64,000 nt of DNA, taken from Poronia punctata. Lineage: Eukaryota > Ascomycota > Sordariomycetes > Xylariales > Xylariaceae. The translations under genes were made by a program, and so were the position numbers. The notes beneath the pieces are model-generated. The model saw nothing but the letters and a program-made list of their open reading frames with translations. It made no database searches and was not told where the DNA came from. The DNA lies in the NCBI GenBank assembly GCA_022579005.1, contig MU401499.1:62001-126000 (forward strand). The letters run 5' to 3'. Shown piece after piece: positions 13,301 through 26,330 of the stretch (position 1 is its first letter; each line of letters starts with the position of its first letter).

Positions 13301-15274
13301 TCTAACCAACCTTGGATGACGCAAAAGTCCAGGAACGTCTCCGAGAATTAAGCAACATTTTGCACGTATCTACTCGTATTCATTCCTTTCCAGCCTCCGA
13401 GAAATATTAAAAATACCGCACACACAAATGAGATAGGTAAAAAGTGCTCGATCCGGAACCCGTGTTTTTTGTTGCCATCTACGTGTCTGTGTATGCAAGT
13501 TACCAAATTGGCATCCTCTTCCTATTTCGGACAGAAAAGAATCCCGCCCCACGTCCATGCATCATATCATCATTCGATGTTTGTTTGTGTGTACCGTACG
13601 TCAGTTTTCAGTCCCGCCTTGAAAAAACCACACATATGCACACATGGCGTTTCCATATTTTACAGGACAGGAAACTCTTACTCAATGTAGTTTCGAAAAG
13701 ACTGTCTTGGTCTTGGCGGGGGAAGCTCAAAAATCCACGGGACTATACGGAACATCGGCCCCGACTTTTGTATGGTCATTGGGGAATGACAGACTGTTTA
13801 TCATGCGAACTTTTGTTTGTTTGTTTGTTGTACTTGAAATTATGTATTTACAAGAGCTGGCGGTCAATTATTGGAAGAGTAGATATCTAAAAATATCCAC
13901 CCCTCGATTTACACACGTAGTTAAGGTAGCCTTGGCTTGAAGTTTTGTCGTCTCCGCAGGAGGGGTTAAATCGTCCAAAAAAAAAGAAGCGATGAATAAT
14001 CTGTTGGAAATTCAATCAACAACCCCCCTCTGTCTAACCCGGAGTCGATACTCAAATTTAGGTTTAGTACAGTAAGGCGCCGTAAACCCAGCGGTCTGAA
14101 ACGGTCTGTCAGTGTAACGTCGACCCCTGTTTATACCCCACAAAGTCTGACTACACTATCAAGAAACTGCTGTCGCCATCCCTACGGCGCTGATGACCTT
14201 ATACAGGCAACGAGAAAAAGAGAATACATGCTTTCAAAAAGATGAATGATGATTAGAAATACCTAGGCAGTTGTTAACATGTTTGATCTGTCTGTTGAAG
14301 TTCTTGTTACTACTTATGGAAAGCAGCTTGGTATTGTGTAGGTAGTTGTACTGTCATCATCATGGAACCACAACGTCTGCATGTACATACAACCAACCCA
14401 TCCTGTTGGGTTTGGGCTGTTGGTTCACTGTCATCACTTTAATCCGGCCACCTGCAGAAAGATACCTATCTCAGGAAAGTTATGGGTTGTGGCGATCCTA
14501 TAAGCGTCAGCCAACCTAGAAAGATCAACATTGTTAAAAGCAACTCTTGTTAGCAGCAACTAATTATGAATTTGTTCACATGTTTTCTATCTACGTGTAT
14601 CTCCAGCCTTGACAAGAAGCTGGGGAATCTTTTGAGGGATTTTTCTAGCCTAGCCTTACTTGGTCTAGTAGCCGGAGCCAAGGTCAGCCCTTGTACTCGC
14701 CGTACAGTTTTTTACCAGATCTTTTGGAAGTTGTTGAGTACCTAATAAAGAATATTATTATGCAAGAGGGGTCTAGGTATTCTTTTTTTAGATCATGGAA
14801 GTTTCTTAGAAAAGAACAGCGTCAGCATGTGTTGTTGGACGTACGACTTACAGCCAAGAAAAAGAAAATTGGAATATCCTTCTTGCAACACTTCTAGGTT
14901 ACTCTACAGATTGGCTCATTCCTCATTCAAAAGGCTCATACACGTGTTTACTCATCCTAACCTTAGAGTAGATACTGCATAAGCGCTTTATAATCATATA
15001 CCTGAAAAAAACAGAAATGTCCACATAAAAAATCTAGGTGCGACCAAAAACAGGCGGGCTACCTACTTTATCCACCAACACGCCGCGAACCGGGGAGTGA
15101 TAGTCGATGCGGAATATATAATATGGTTTAGTTCGCCTCCTCCGAGAACGAGCGCGCTTCTCCGACAAACATCCTACGTAAAACTAAAATTAGGGTGTCT
15201 TTATATGTAAGAAGAACCAATGCTTTGAGAATATTTTCATCTAGACTACCTAATTCTACCAGACTTTTGTTTAT

Positions 15275-15306
<32 letters not shown>
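10326..15306. other. Long gene-poor stretch
   Basis: Nearly 5 kb without a supportable gene. Open frames reach at most about 150 codons, are not linked by plausible splice sites to one another and carry no recognised domain. A 92-codon frame at 11882-12160 (+) begins with a hydrophobic stretch but stops without further support. I see no transposase or reverse transcriptase motif and no clear terminal repeats. Both flanking genes start at its borders (minus strand on the left, plus strand on the right), so it is a very wide divergent promoter region. It could hide a decayed element or a non-coding gene. Confidence 0.55.
15275..15304. repeat. (GA)n tract just upstream of a start codon
   Basis: Imperfect GA repeat ending two bases before the ATG of the flavin monooxygenase at 15307, so it lies in the 5' leader. 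Confidence 0.9.
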
Positions 15307-17537
15307 ATGGGTTCTATCGACAGGGACTACGTCGTCACTAATGTCGACTTTCTCGTCGTTGGTGCCGGGCCGGCTGGGGCTTCACTCGCGGCCTTTTTGG
15401 GTCAAAATGGTGCGAAATGAAATCAACCAACTCCTCCCCCCTCTTCCTCCACCCCCTTGCGGGATAAATCGATTCGATCAATCAATCAAATTGCTAACTT
15501 TGCGCAAACAACATAAAGGTCTGAAAGGTGTAGTTATTGCCAAAGCTCCAGGCACGGCAAATACACCCAGAGCTCATATTTTCAATCCTTTTGCACTTGG
15601 TAAGCAATCCGAAAAGAGGGGGGGGTTTGAGAAAATAAGGCTAGGTTAGGTAGTATCTGACAAAGTTTTGACACAGAAACACTACGTGATATTGGCTTGG
15701 AAGGAGATGCGCTCGGCCATGGCACGCGCGGAGATTCGTTCAAGGCCATCCGGTGGTCTCACAGTATGATTGGTGAAGAATACGGCAAGGTCCGAGCATG
15801 GGGCGGCAACCCAAAGACACAGGTACGTTTATATTTATTCCTTTTCGCGCGTGTCTGTGGAATGGAAATGGGAATTGAAAACTGACAACCCTAAAAGAAA
15901 GATATCGCGACAGCTTCACCATGTGAATTCCTAGATCTGCCACAATCTTACCTAGAACCCATTCTCGTCCGGTACGCGTCGACGAACGGGTTCAAATTCA
16001 AGTTCTCGACGGAACTCGTAGATGTGGCAGAGATCCCGGGAAGCACCGACTCGCTCTGCACAGTGCGCGATCTAGTATCGCAACACATATTCCATCTACG
16101 CGTCAAATACGTCTTCGGCGCAGACGGTGCCCGGAGCAGAGTAGCCAAGGTTCTGGACCTGCCCTTCCACCACCAGACGCGAAAGGCCGTCGCTGTCAAC
16201 ATCATCTTCCGCTGCGAGCTGAGCCATCTGATGTTGCAAGAGCGGTGGTCGGGTCTGCACAACATCATACAGCCGCAGAACCTGCACGGGATGGTGCCGA
16301 TCATGCGCGTGGTCAGGCCGTGGAACGAATGGATTCTTGTTTGTGTTTTCCCCGAGGAAAACGACAGGTTCAAGAACCTTACGCCGGAAAGTCCAGAGCT
16401 TATCGAGTTGGTTCATCAGATCATTGGCGATGACACGGTAGATGTCAAGGTTCATCGCTTGGATCCGTGGACGGTGCAGGAGAGTGTGGCGCTGAAGTAT
16501 TCGGTTGAGGGGAGGAATTTGTGGATCTTGGGTGATGCGGCGCATCGTCACCCGCCTGCTCATGGAAATGGGAGCAATACTTGTCTACAGTGAGTTCTTT
16601 ACCTACCTACCTCTCGTCTCGGACCATAATGTTTGCGAGTTGGCTAACAAATTATGGTACTTCTCTTCTTATACAGGGATGCTTATAACCTTGCTGTAAG
16701 TACTTACCTACCTAGGGTCTCCAACATACCAGAGAAAGACCTGACAGTGCTTACGAACATTGTGACTAGTGGAAAGTAGCATTCGTCTCCAAAGGCTACG
16801 CCGGCCGGAAACTCCTAGACACATACAACGTAGAGCGACAACCCGCAGGCGCGACTCTAGTCCGGGAAGCGAACCAACAGATGGAAGCCCACGCAGCATT
16901 ATGGGAGACGTTGGGGGTATTCGCGCCAACACCCGAAGAAGGCGTCAAGGCGCTGGCTGAGCTGAAAGAACCCGGTCCGGAAGGCGATAAGCGGCGTAAA
17001 CAACTACACGACGCGCTGGAGGAGAAGAACCGGGAAGCGCAGAACATCGGCCTGAGCTATAACCAATGGTACGATTCGACGGCTGTCTATCTAGCGGACG
17101 AGACGGAACCCAGACCGCAACTCGTGGGTGACCCCATCGTCGATATCCTCATAAGCACGTACCCCGGAAACCGCCTGCCGCACGCGTGGCTGGATATCCC
17201 GACGCGGCGCAGAAAGATCTCGACCCATGATTTGGCTGGTCATGGCGCCTTTTGTCTCTTTGTTGGATATGGTGGGACGGTTTGGAGGGAAGCGGCGACG
17301 GCGATTTCAAAGGCTACGGGAATACCTATCAATACGTACGCCATCGGATGGAGTCTGGATTACATCGATGTTTATCGCGACTGGTACAAGATTAGGGAGG
17401 TCGAGGAGGATGGTTGTGTGTTGGTGAGACCGGACAGATTCATCGCATGGCGCTCACGTAATGCTCCGTCTGATGTCGAGGGAAAGCTGCGGCAAGTGTT
17501 GGATAGCATCCTCTCTAGGGATGAGCTTCAATCATAA
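15307..17537 (+). CDS. Phenol hydroxylase / dichlorophenol monooxygenase-like FAD enzyme
   Basis: Class A flavoprotein aromatic hydroxylase (PheA/TfdB type) that would add a hydroxyl to a phenolic ring using NAD(P)H and O2. Six exons: 15307-15409, 15519-15599, 15677-15822, 15898-16589, 16677-16695 and 16770-17537, giving 602 residues in perfect phase. Exon 5 is only 19 nt. Motifs: VDFLVVGAGPAGASLAAFLG (FAD Rossmann loop), VKYVFGADGARSRV (the DG motif), WILGDAAHRHPPAHGNGSNT (second FAD motif), then QDAYNLAWKV across the microexon. The last 200 residues match the thioredoxin-like C-terminal domain of this family. It converges with the tannase gene, stop codons 50 bp apart. Substrate not determined by sequence. 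Confidence 0.9.
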
Positions 17538-17587
17538 AATAAAGTAAAGTCTCTTTTTTTAGACATAGACGGGATGAAATGCAAGAT

Positions 17588-19484
17588 TTAATACAAAGAT
17601 TTACACTCCCAGCTTTCCGCCACGTTGGGATCTCCGGACGTGTACTTGGCCTGCTTCGGATAGGGGCAGAGTGGCCTTTGGATCCGCACCCCTGCCGTGA
17701 CGGTATCGTTATGGAACTTGGTGGCTACCAGACGATCCGGCGCCTTCCCAGCTTCCACCCACTTCATCATGGCCAGGACAATGTCATGCTCAGCATCTTC
17801 GTATCCGGGCACGGAGTGTGTTGCGCCCGTGATCGTCTGGCCGCCGGCCGCAATATACCATGGGCCAGTGATGGAACCGGCGCAATGATTCATGTCGGGA
17901 ACCAGGAAGAAGCGATAGAAATCGTCAAGGTCGATACCCTTGGGCCGCAGAGTCTGGAGGACCTTTTTATAGAAATACACGCTACTGCCGGTGGGAATCA
18001 GCGAATCTACCATGCCGTGGTACTTGATTATCTTGCCGCCCCGTTCAAGAAAAGGCGACAGGTCGAAGTCATCTGCTGATGCGTCTCCCGGGTTGATGGT
18101 GTCTGCGAACTGCAGATCCTTGTATGTGAATTGGGTATAGTCCCACTCCGTGTCGTTGTACACCATGTATTTGAAAAGATGCGATCCGAGATTCGATACA
18201 GATCCCATCAAGAAGCCGGCGTCCGTGCCGAGAGTGACTCCGGGGAATACGAACTCCTGATTCGTGTCCACCCAGTCGTTGTAGAACTTGTACAATGTCG
18301 TCAACTGTTGGGGTGTCAGGCATTTAGTCGAGTCGTCGCTACCTGTGCACAATAAAGCTTCGAAGTCAAAGTTACATCCGTAAGGATCGCTAATAATGTT
18401 ATCAACGAGACCATCTTGCGGATCGCATTGTCTCTTCATCTCTTCTGCGATCATGGTGAAAAGAGAGGGGTCGATATGTTTTGGATCCGACTCGGGGTAG
18501 TTGTAGAGACCTTGCCAGAGAGTCGATCCTGAAAGGTGAGGAGTCCACCACTGTCGGGTCGAATGGTTAATGAAGAATGGTAAGAAAGAAACAAAGAAAG
18601 ACCATGGTTCACTTACGGCTGGTGCGCCAACAGAAATTCCGTCAAACGAGTCCGGATGAAGCTGTATCTCCTTCAAGCCTTGTCTTCCGCCTGTAGAACA
18701 AGCGGCGTAGTAGGAGTATTTGATCTCTTTACGCTTATAATACGCGTTGATGATTTCCTTTGCGCCACACATTCAGTGCCCATGGACGTTTCGACGTCAA
18801 ACTGTCTAGAGAGGAATACCGACCTTGGAGAGTACGACAGAGCCGTGTATAGCACGATGTCCCCAGTCAAGAATAGTCTCGGGGGCATTCAACGCCCATG
18901 TGCCATCGTTGTTGGCTGATAGATGGCCGGTATCTGTGGACATTGTAGCGAATCCGTACTGGCCGAATGGTCAGTCTCACACGAGATGGGCCGCATATGA
19001 GCGACACGGAGGCAACCCATACCTGAGAGTATGTTCCCATATCAAGCCTATAAGTCTTCAAGTCAGGGTCGGATCCCTATATGGAGAGCAGCGAAGCTTA
19101 TGTATATCACGTCTACGTGATATGGATCCAGTCTTACCAATTAATGCCACCACCCAAACCGCCATTTCCCGTCGCTAAGAACCTCTCATTCCACGTCGAA
19201 TCCGGCAGGAACAGGCCGAAATTATAGGACGAGTTCTCCGACGACTTGAGATTTATACCCACGGCACAAAGAGCTGGTAGATGAGTGGCGTTATAAGGGG
19301 TACCCAAGTCCACGGCTCCCTCTCCGAAACTGCCATTGCGCGGGACGGCATGGACGAAATTAACACTTGCTTCGGCCGTGTCGGCAAGTATCTTGGTAAA
19401 GGTCTCTGTCGTACATTTCGGTTTTGCGTCGACCAGTGTCAAACTAGCCACCAGCTTCAAGATGTAGAACAGCATTCGAGCCAT
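17588..19484 (-). CDS. Secreted tannase / feruloyl esterase family protein
   Basis: Serine esterase that hydrolyses phenolic esters such as tannins or feruloylated polysaccharides. Start taken at MARMLFYILKLVASLTLVDA, a signal peptide; an ATG 45 bp upstream would put a charged extension before it. Several exons join WNERFLATGNGGLGGGINW, GFATMSTDTGHLSANN, YYAACSTGGRQGLKEIQLHP (nucleophile in the CS-x-G-G motif), SVGAPA|WWTPHL (across an intron near 18555-18615), GMVDSLIPTGSS (Asp) and PDMNHCAG (His). The Cys beside Ser and the Cys after His form the CS-D-HC arrangement of the family. Cys residues and N-glycosylation sites fit secretion. Feruloyl esterase versus tannase specificity cannot be told from sequence. 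Confidence 0.92.
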
Positions 19485-20327
19485 GTGTTGACAACGTCTC
19501 TCGAATTGGATGATGACGAAAAACAACACCCGAGCTCAGCTCCAGATCAAAGGCCATGGTCTCGTCCGGCTGTTTATAAAGTGTTGCAACCCACTTTCCG
19601 GAGGCTAATGATGCTACAAGGTCCCATCGGAGGGTCTTGAAATGCATGTTTGGGGGGTTGTCAACTTGTCATGAGCGTCAAGGTGGGCCGCTATGATGCG
19701 ATTAACATGGACCCTTGTTGGGGTTCACAACCCGGTCATTTAGGGTAGCTTTGCAAGGGCCCCATGGATTCCCCTACCCCGCAACCCACTAACCTTAGGC
19801 TACTATGACCCACCTAAGATAGACGTTAAAATTCTACTACTACTACTAGTAGACATCTGTTGCCCGTCGTAGGCAAAACACAAGATGCTCAAGTTTATCG
19901 TCGAGCATGTATAGAAGAACTCTTGTAAAGAAAGACAAAACAATTGTATCACCCTTTTGGCCCATTTGTGTACTTTCTGTACGGTGTACTGTACACTCCT
20001 TGTCTCAAGGTAAGAGTAAACATAATGTACACTGTGCTTTCTCTTGACCCCGCAAAAGAGAATCCCCCGCACGCTTCGGATTCGCGCTGGCGTAGCGCCA
20101 CTATTCGGCATTTAATAATTCCAACTGAACCTAGCCTAGATCCCCATCCTTTCCCGGCGCTCTCCAACTCTAGTTGCGCAAAGGCTTGGAGTGGACGAGA
20201 ATATATGTACTCGTACAGATCGCCTGGTCTAGACTAGGTCCGGCTATATACCATTTGAATGAACTACCTTTGCTTGCGCGCGCAATCCCCGATGTTGAAA
20301 AAAGAAAAGAAAAGAAAAATAGGGACA
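19485..20327. other. Intergenic, no gene seen
   Basis: Holds the promoter of the tannase-family gene and the terminator of the MFS gene, both on the minus strand. Contains one TACTCGTA octamer at 20208-20215. Confidence 0.6.
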
Positions 20328-21990
20328 TCAAGAAGCAAACCTGAAATCCAACCTCTTATTCCCCTCATCGCGATGATCCGCAAGATAAACGAGCCTCTCC
20401 TCGGGCGTCATCCCATCCCATTTCCTTCCCCTCGTCTTATTCCTCCAGACATAGTAAGATTTAGCAAGGACGTACAACAACAGGTTAAGACCGAGGATGC
20501 CCAGCAGGATGCTGTTTCCCCGACGGTACAAGGGCGCGTCGTCGGCCCGGTAGATGTTGGACGAGATGACCACGCCCGCTTGTAGGAACATGTTGTATAG
20601 CGCCGCTCCGACGGCGCGGGATCGTACCGTGTTGGCGTTTCGCGATACCCAGCCTACTTGGACTGGATGGGCTGTAGGTACGGTATGTTTTGTTAAGGAA
20701 AAGAAAAGAGAAAGAAAGAAAAAAAGGGGGGAGGAAAGAAAAAGGGGGAAATACATACCAAGTGGTGCTGCGAGAAGTAACGATATCATAGCCCATGTTA
20801 ACCATTTAGGTGCCTGCGTCGTGTCTACGACTCGCAGGTATATCAAGAAAGGCAAACACCAGAATTGGAACAGTGAAGCCGTCGCGGCTAGTTGACCTGT
20901 AAGTTCTGCGAGGGTGGAGAGTAGTAACATGTTGATGACTTGTTATCCCCGTCAGTCTTTTCGTGTTCAATAAGAAAAAAAGACAGATGCGCTACGAAAA
21001 GAACATACTCTTTAATACCAAATATGGGATTGATAGTAGGTTTGTCTGGAAAGTGTCGAAGCCTAGTTCTCTCAGGGAGAGTGATAAGTATAGCTGTGGC
21101 GAAAAGGTCGGGATATTGAACGCCAGACCGACGGCATAGACCGGCCTACAATTTTTCGTCAGTCGCCGTGATAGTAAGACAGGATCATTTTATCCTCACC
21201 AAAGATCAACATCTGTTAGACTCTTCCAAAGAAATTTGGGAGTTATTGGTTCGCGGTTATGCATTGACCCTTTACTAGGATCATCCCGTATAATCCTGTT
21301 GACCATGATCGATTCTTCTCTGTGTAAAGTTGTGGTGAGTAGGGACGTAATCTATCAAGAGCAAAACAAACACCAGACTTTTCCTTACCTTGCCGTGAAC
21401 CAGCCCTCTTTCCCTCTTGACCAACTTGCCGTCTGCGTAGGACCGGGCGGCATCATGACGAAAGACAACAAGCCGATCGTACCGGTTATCAACCCCTTGA
21501 ACAAACAAACAAACAAACATCCTCTATCAGCTATTGATACATAGTCAAATGTGACGAAGACGCAGAAAAAAAAAACACAACTTACCTCGATCAAGAAAAG
21601 CCATCTCCAACCAGGATACCCATCAACCCCTCTCAAATGCAACAACCCAAACGCAACAATCGACGCCACGATATCCGCGACAAACATACCACTCCAGAAG
21701 AAGCTCAGTCTGATGGTGAGTTCATGATGTTTATAGAAATACGATAGATAAAGAACACACTGTTTTTTATTTATTCGGGTTTCCACGTAAGTAAAGTAAT
21801 CAATCAATCTTATCCATCATCTATCTCCCACGACAGAAAAAAAAAAGGGGGGGGGGGGGGGGGGGGGGAAAAAAAAAAAAAAAAAAAAACCAATAAAAAA
21901 CCCCCCCCAAAAAAAAAAACCACAACAAAACCCCAAAAAAAAAAATAACCCCCACCCCCCAAACACAAAAGCCCAACCCNNNNNNNNNNG

Positions 21991-22060
<70 letters not shown>

Positions 22061-23027
22061 AAGAAAAAAAAAAATTCACCTCTGGAATAAACCCCCCTTG
22101 CAAAATAGCCAACAAAGACCGACAAGCCAAAAAAGACGCCTTTCCCCTCAACGCAAACTGCGAAGCCGAAACGACAGAGAACAAAACAATCTGCACGGGA
22201 ATATATCGATCCGGACCTATCCATTTGGCGACGAGTTGGGAAGGGAATTCTCCCGCTAGGAAAGATAGTGCGTAGACGGATGTGCCGAGGTTATAATCTA
22301 CTCTCCCTCACACACACTCTCTCTCTTCACTTCAGCACCGTTCTTGCGTAAACAGGGTAAGTAGGTAATATAGGTAAGGTATACATTACCATTTGTGTTA
22401 AGCCCCATATCCGCCAAAAAGTCATCAGCCAAAGCCTGGGCAAGATTCGCTCTGTCCAGCTCCATGGCCGTGAACATGACGGCTACCCAGAACATGATCC
22501 GCCAGTCCATTTTTCTGATGACTTTGTTTTCTTCCCTCCATGTCCATCTTGCCAAGGGGTCGAAGCGATGGATGTTTTCCCTGTACGATATCTACGTGTT
22601 AGATAGGATTGAATTTGTTGGGGGTGGGTGGGTGGGACGGGAAGAAGAAAAGGGGGGAGGAGGTTCGTTATCGCACCAGTCCTCTCGAGGTTTGTATTGC
22701 TCTGCAATGTCATCGATATCGTAGACACTTGGCTGTATTTTTCATTATTTTCGTTAATTATAAGATCGAGTGAAAGGGAGGTAGATAGATAGGTAGGTAG
22801 AAAAGAAGAAGAAGAAGAAGAAGAATAAAACCGAAAAAGGATGAAGAAACAGATGTACATACCTGCGTAGCAATAGCGTCAGGATCATAATCCTTCCCTC
22901 TTTGGAACCAGAATAATTTCTTCTTCTCCTCTCCTCGTGGCCTTCCTAGAGGAGGAACTTGGGGCCCTTCTTCCACGTCTGCACCTTCACCTTTCTCGTC
23001 TTTATTCTTAGGAATTACGGTGCCCAT
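20328..23027 (-). CDS. MFS transporter, allantoate permease (Dal5) / anion:cation symporter type
   Basis: Plasma-membrane permease for small organic anions (allantoate, nicotinate, pantothenate and similar compounds in this family). The start [15 protein letters not shown] opens a charged cytosolic N-terminus. Recognisable segments in order: [46 protein letters not shown]-region helix, [36 protein letters not shown] (typical of the family), [72 protein letters not shown] and the C-terminal [20 protein letters not shown]. Many introns. The intron at 21760-22079 splices in phase 0 but contains homopolymers and a run of N. Substrate unknown. Confidence 0.88.
21838..22072. other. Assembly gap with artefactual homopolymers
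   Basis: Ten N at 21980-21989, flanked by a G run, A-rich and C-rich low-complexity sequence and a run of about 69 C (21990-22058). All of it lies inside one intron of the Dal5-type transporter. It looks like a failed gap fill or sequencing slippage rather than genomic sequence. Confidence 0.85.
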
Positions 23028-23874
23028 GGTTGTCGGCAAGAAAACTAGAGACAAGAAACAATGGAGGAGGAGGGTGTCGAACACCTAGCCTCTAGGTATT
23101 CCCACATAGACTTACCTACCTTACCTTACCTACCTACTATTTATCTGATCGATCTGCGATGGAATAATCCGCGCCTTTTCATTAATCTAACCTACTCGTA
23201 TATATGTCCCAGCCTAATAGTAGTAGGTAATGAACAGAAGGCAAAAAAAAACATATGCGGGGGAGTATCTATCTAAGTCTCCATCCATCTTTCACCCTAC
23301 TTACCCGCCATGATTTCGGTGGGAAGGTACCCTAGATAGGTAAAGTATGTATAACACCCTGTCTTAAGGCAAGCATCCCTTTTTACCGTATCTATCTGAC
23401 TGGACGTCCGATATGAAAAATGCACAGCTAGTTCGACCAACACGACACCATCAGGTCTTGTTTTCCAATCACTATTCTCCCTCACCGACCCCTATATCTC
23501 ATACACATGAGCCCTGATTGGTTCCAACAACGCCGGGGTTCAAGTAGAGGGGTAGAGAAGAAAAGTAATGCGTATAGTAGGCAAGAAAAAGTCAAGGATG
23601 ATAACAAGACGAGGCGGTAAAATAGGTTACCATCGCGCACCATACCCCCGGTTGTGGAGAGCAATGCGGTTGGGGATGAGCAAACAGAGGAAATGTGACG
23701 TGACGACAGACTCGCACCCCCGCATCCAATATGATTGGCCCTTAAGTCGGTCATGGTTGATTGATCGATATATGTAAACAGGCCTGGACTGTATTCACAA
23801 TAACAAGATAAACTAACGGCAACCAGTGTTGATGAGAAGAAAGATAAATACGAATGCATACATACAGCTTCATC
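23028..23874. other. Divergent promoter region, no gene seen
   Basis: Separates the minus-strand transporter from the plus-strand sulfatase, so both promoters should lie here. Contains several TACCTACC tracts around 23110-23140 and a TACTCGTA octamer at 23193-23200. Confidence 0.6.
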
Positions 23875-25833
23875 ATGAGACATACCTTAACCCGTCTACT
23901 CACCGCAATCTGCTTTCTGCAGACACCGACACAGGCATCATGGAATGGGGTATACGGACCGGTTAATCAACAACAACAACAACAACCTCTAACAGGATCT
24001 CGAAATGGCAGACCAAATATTGTCTTCATCCTCACCGATGACCAAGACCTTCATATGCAGTCGCTGGACTACATGCCTTTTGTGAAAAAGCACCTCGTCA
24101 ATCAAGGCACTTCGTTCCAAAAACACTTTTGCACAACTGCGCTCTGCTGTCCCTCGAGAGTCACGCTGTGGGCGGGTAAAGCGGCCCATAACACGAATGT
24201 GACCGACGTGTCGCCGCCTTATGGTAGGTACTCATTCCATCCCATCATTACCTGTGAAGACGTGACAGTGACCATCTGACTATAATTTGCAAGGGGGGTA
24301 TCCCAAGTTCGTTTCCCAAGGTCTCAACGAGAAATACCTCCCGGTATGGTTACAAGATGCCGGTTATAATACCTATTATACTGGCAAGCTCTTCAATGCC
24401 CATTCCGTCGATACGTATAACTCTCCGTTTGCGGCGGGGTGGACCAGTTCTGTGAGTTCGCGTCTTCAAGTTAGTCTAGTTATCAGCTTTTTCATATATC
24501 CTTACAGTAAGCTCAGGATTTTCTCCTCGATCCGTTCACGTACTGGTATATGAACAGCACATATCAGAGGAACAAGGACCCGCCCGTGAGTTACGAGGGG
24601 CGGCATAGTGTCGACGTCCTGGCCGAAAAAGCCCTTGGGCTTTTAGACGAGGCGCACGATGCGGGAAACCCATTTTTCTTCGGCGTGGCTCCTGTCGCGC
24701 CTCACGCAAACATATGGTCGCCAGCATTCAAGCATGGAAACCACAGCGACCTAACAGAAGTCGACTTCAGCCCACCAGTACCAGCCGAGAGACATGCGAG
24801 TCTCTTCGCAGGGGCCAAGGTGCCTCGAACAGCAAACTTCAACCCAGATAAAGCGTCGGGCGCAAGCTGGATACGCAATCTGCCGCAACAAAGCCCTGAA
24901 AATGTCGAGTACAATGATCATTTTTACCTCCAACGTCTCAGAACACTCCAGAGCGTTGACGAACTAGTGGATAGCGTAGTGCGTCGTTTAGAGGAGCACG
25001 GTATCCTTGAGGACACTTACATAATCTATTCGACTGACAACGGCTACCACATCGGACAGCATCGCCTACAACCCGCAAAGCAGTGCAGCTTCGAGGAGGA
25101 TATCAACATCCCATTCATCATCAGGGGACCGGGCATGCCTAAGAATAGAACAACGGACATTGTAACAACCCACACCGACTTGGCCCCTACGCTCCTGCGT
25201 ATCGCCGGGGCCCCGCTCAGAGACGACTTTGACGGACTAGCGATACCCCTCACTCAGCATGGCCTCGAGCGAGCCAAAGAAAGCCGTCACGAACATGTGA
25301 CAGTAGAACACTGGGGCTTCGCCTCCAACGAGGGCCAGCTGTACGACTGGTATCCCCGGCTACACATGAACAACACGTATAAGGCGATGCGCTTGATAGG
25401 CGCGTCATATAACCTGCACTACCAGGTCTGGTGCAACAACGAGCATGAGCTCTACGATCTAGCCACGGATTCGGGTCAGATGGTGAACTTGCTTCATCCG
25501 GATGAGAAGCGGAAGCGCGCGGAAACAAAGCTTCTCGGACTTTCACTGGACAAAGTCGTGCAGAGGTTGGATTCACTGCTATTTGTCTTGAAATCTTGCA
25601 AGGCTACTTCTTGTATCGACCCATGGAGTCAACTGCACCCAGCGGGTAGCGTCGGAAGCCTGAAAGAGGCGCTTTCCCCGCGATTCGACTCGTTTTACGA
25701 GACCAGAAGTCAAAATGTCAAATTCGACAGGTGTGAAATGGGGTATATATTAGACGCCGAAGGGCCTCAGTTCTCGTCGGAATCCGAGGTGGAGTGGAAG
25801 GCAGTCCATAATAAGTGGCATATATGGACATAA
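23875..25833 (+). CDS. Secreted arylsulfatase (type I, formylglycine-dependent)
   Basis: Hydrolyses sulfate esters. Start chosen at MRHTLTRLLTAICFLQ, a signal peptide; an in-frame ATG lies 21 bp upstream. RPNIVFILTDDQD gives the metal-binding Asp pair (about residues 55-56). TTALCCPSRVTLWAG is the sulfatase signature CxPSR, with Cys91 the residue converted to formylglycine. Intron 1 follows PPYG, intron 2 follows GWTSS; the second joins to DFLLDPFTYWYMN. YSTDNGYHIGQHRLQPAKQ holds the second metal-site DN and the His/Lys of the active site. A polyglutamine hexamer sits between signal peptide and core. It resembles fungal phenol-type arylsulfatases; an N-acetylglucosamine-6-sulfatase-like specificity is possible. 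Confidence 0.93.
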
Positions 25834-26330
25834 AAGAACAGGTCCAGGTTAGGTTGTGTGTATACCTAGGCTCGTAACAAGTATGCCATAGCGAGACGTG
25901 ACTTTCGTATGTGCCGTGTATATATGTATATATCCCCGAGCCTTACAACTGCGACAAATAATTATTAAAGTGCATACATGGATTAAAATATGGATGGGGT
26001 ATCGAAATGGGGTCAGGGTCTTTACTCCAACTGAAGCGGATATTATACCTAGGTACTTATGTACTAATCCGCATGCATGGTCTAGTCCAACCTTTGGCCA
26101 ACTGCACGCTGCATGTCTCCTGATTGCGCAATTCTCATTCTTGGGCTCGTGCTGGGAGAAGTGGCTGCCGGCTGACCCATGGCGTGAAGCTGGGGTTTTG
26201 TGTATAGGTTCTGTTGGCGTTTATTTGAATGGTCTGTAGAATTATTCGTTGGAGTCAAGTAGATTTAAAAATAAAATAAAAAAAGTGTTTCCTGGCCACC
26301 TCAGCAAAGTACGTTTCGAGGCGCCGGAAA
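25834..26330. other. Intergenic, no gene seen
   Basis: Short spacer between the sulfatase stop and the next plus-strand transporter start. An A/T-rich tract lies just upstream of the transporter. Confidence 0.6.

Noticed and set aside
13444..13940. Overlapping plus-strand frames of 73-148 codons
   Set aside because: No recognised domain, no signal of coding bias, no plausible splice partners; several overlap each other in different frames.
21810..22224. Gly/Phe-rich open frames on the minus strand
   Set aside because: They are translations of the homopolymer and N-containing intron, not protein.
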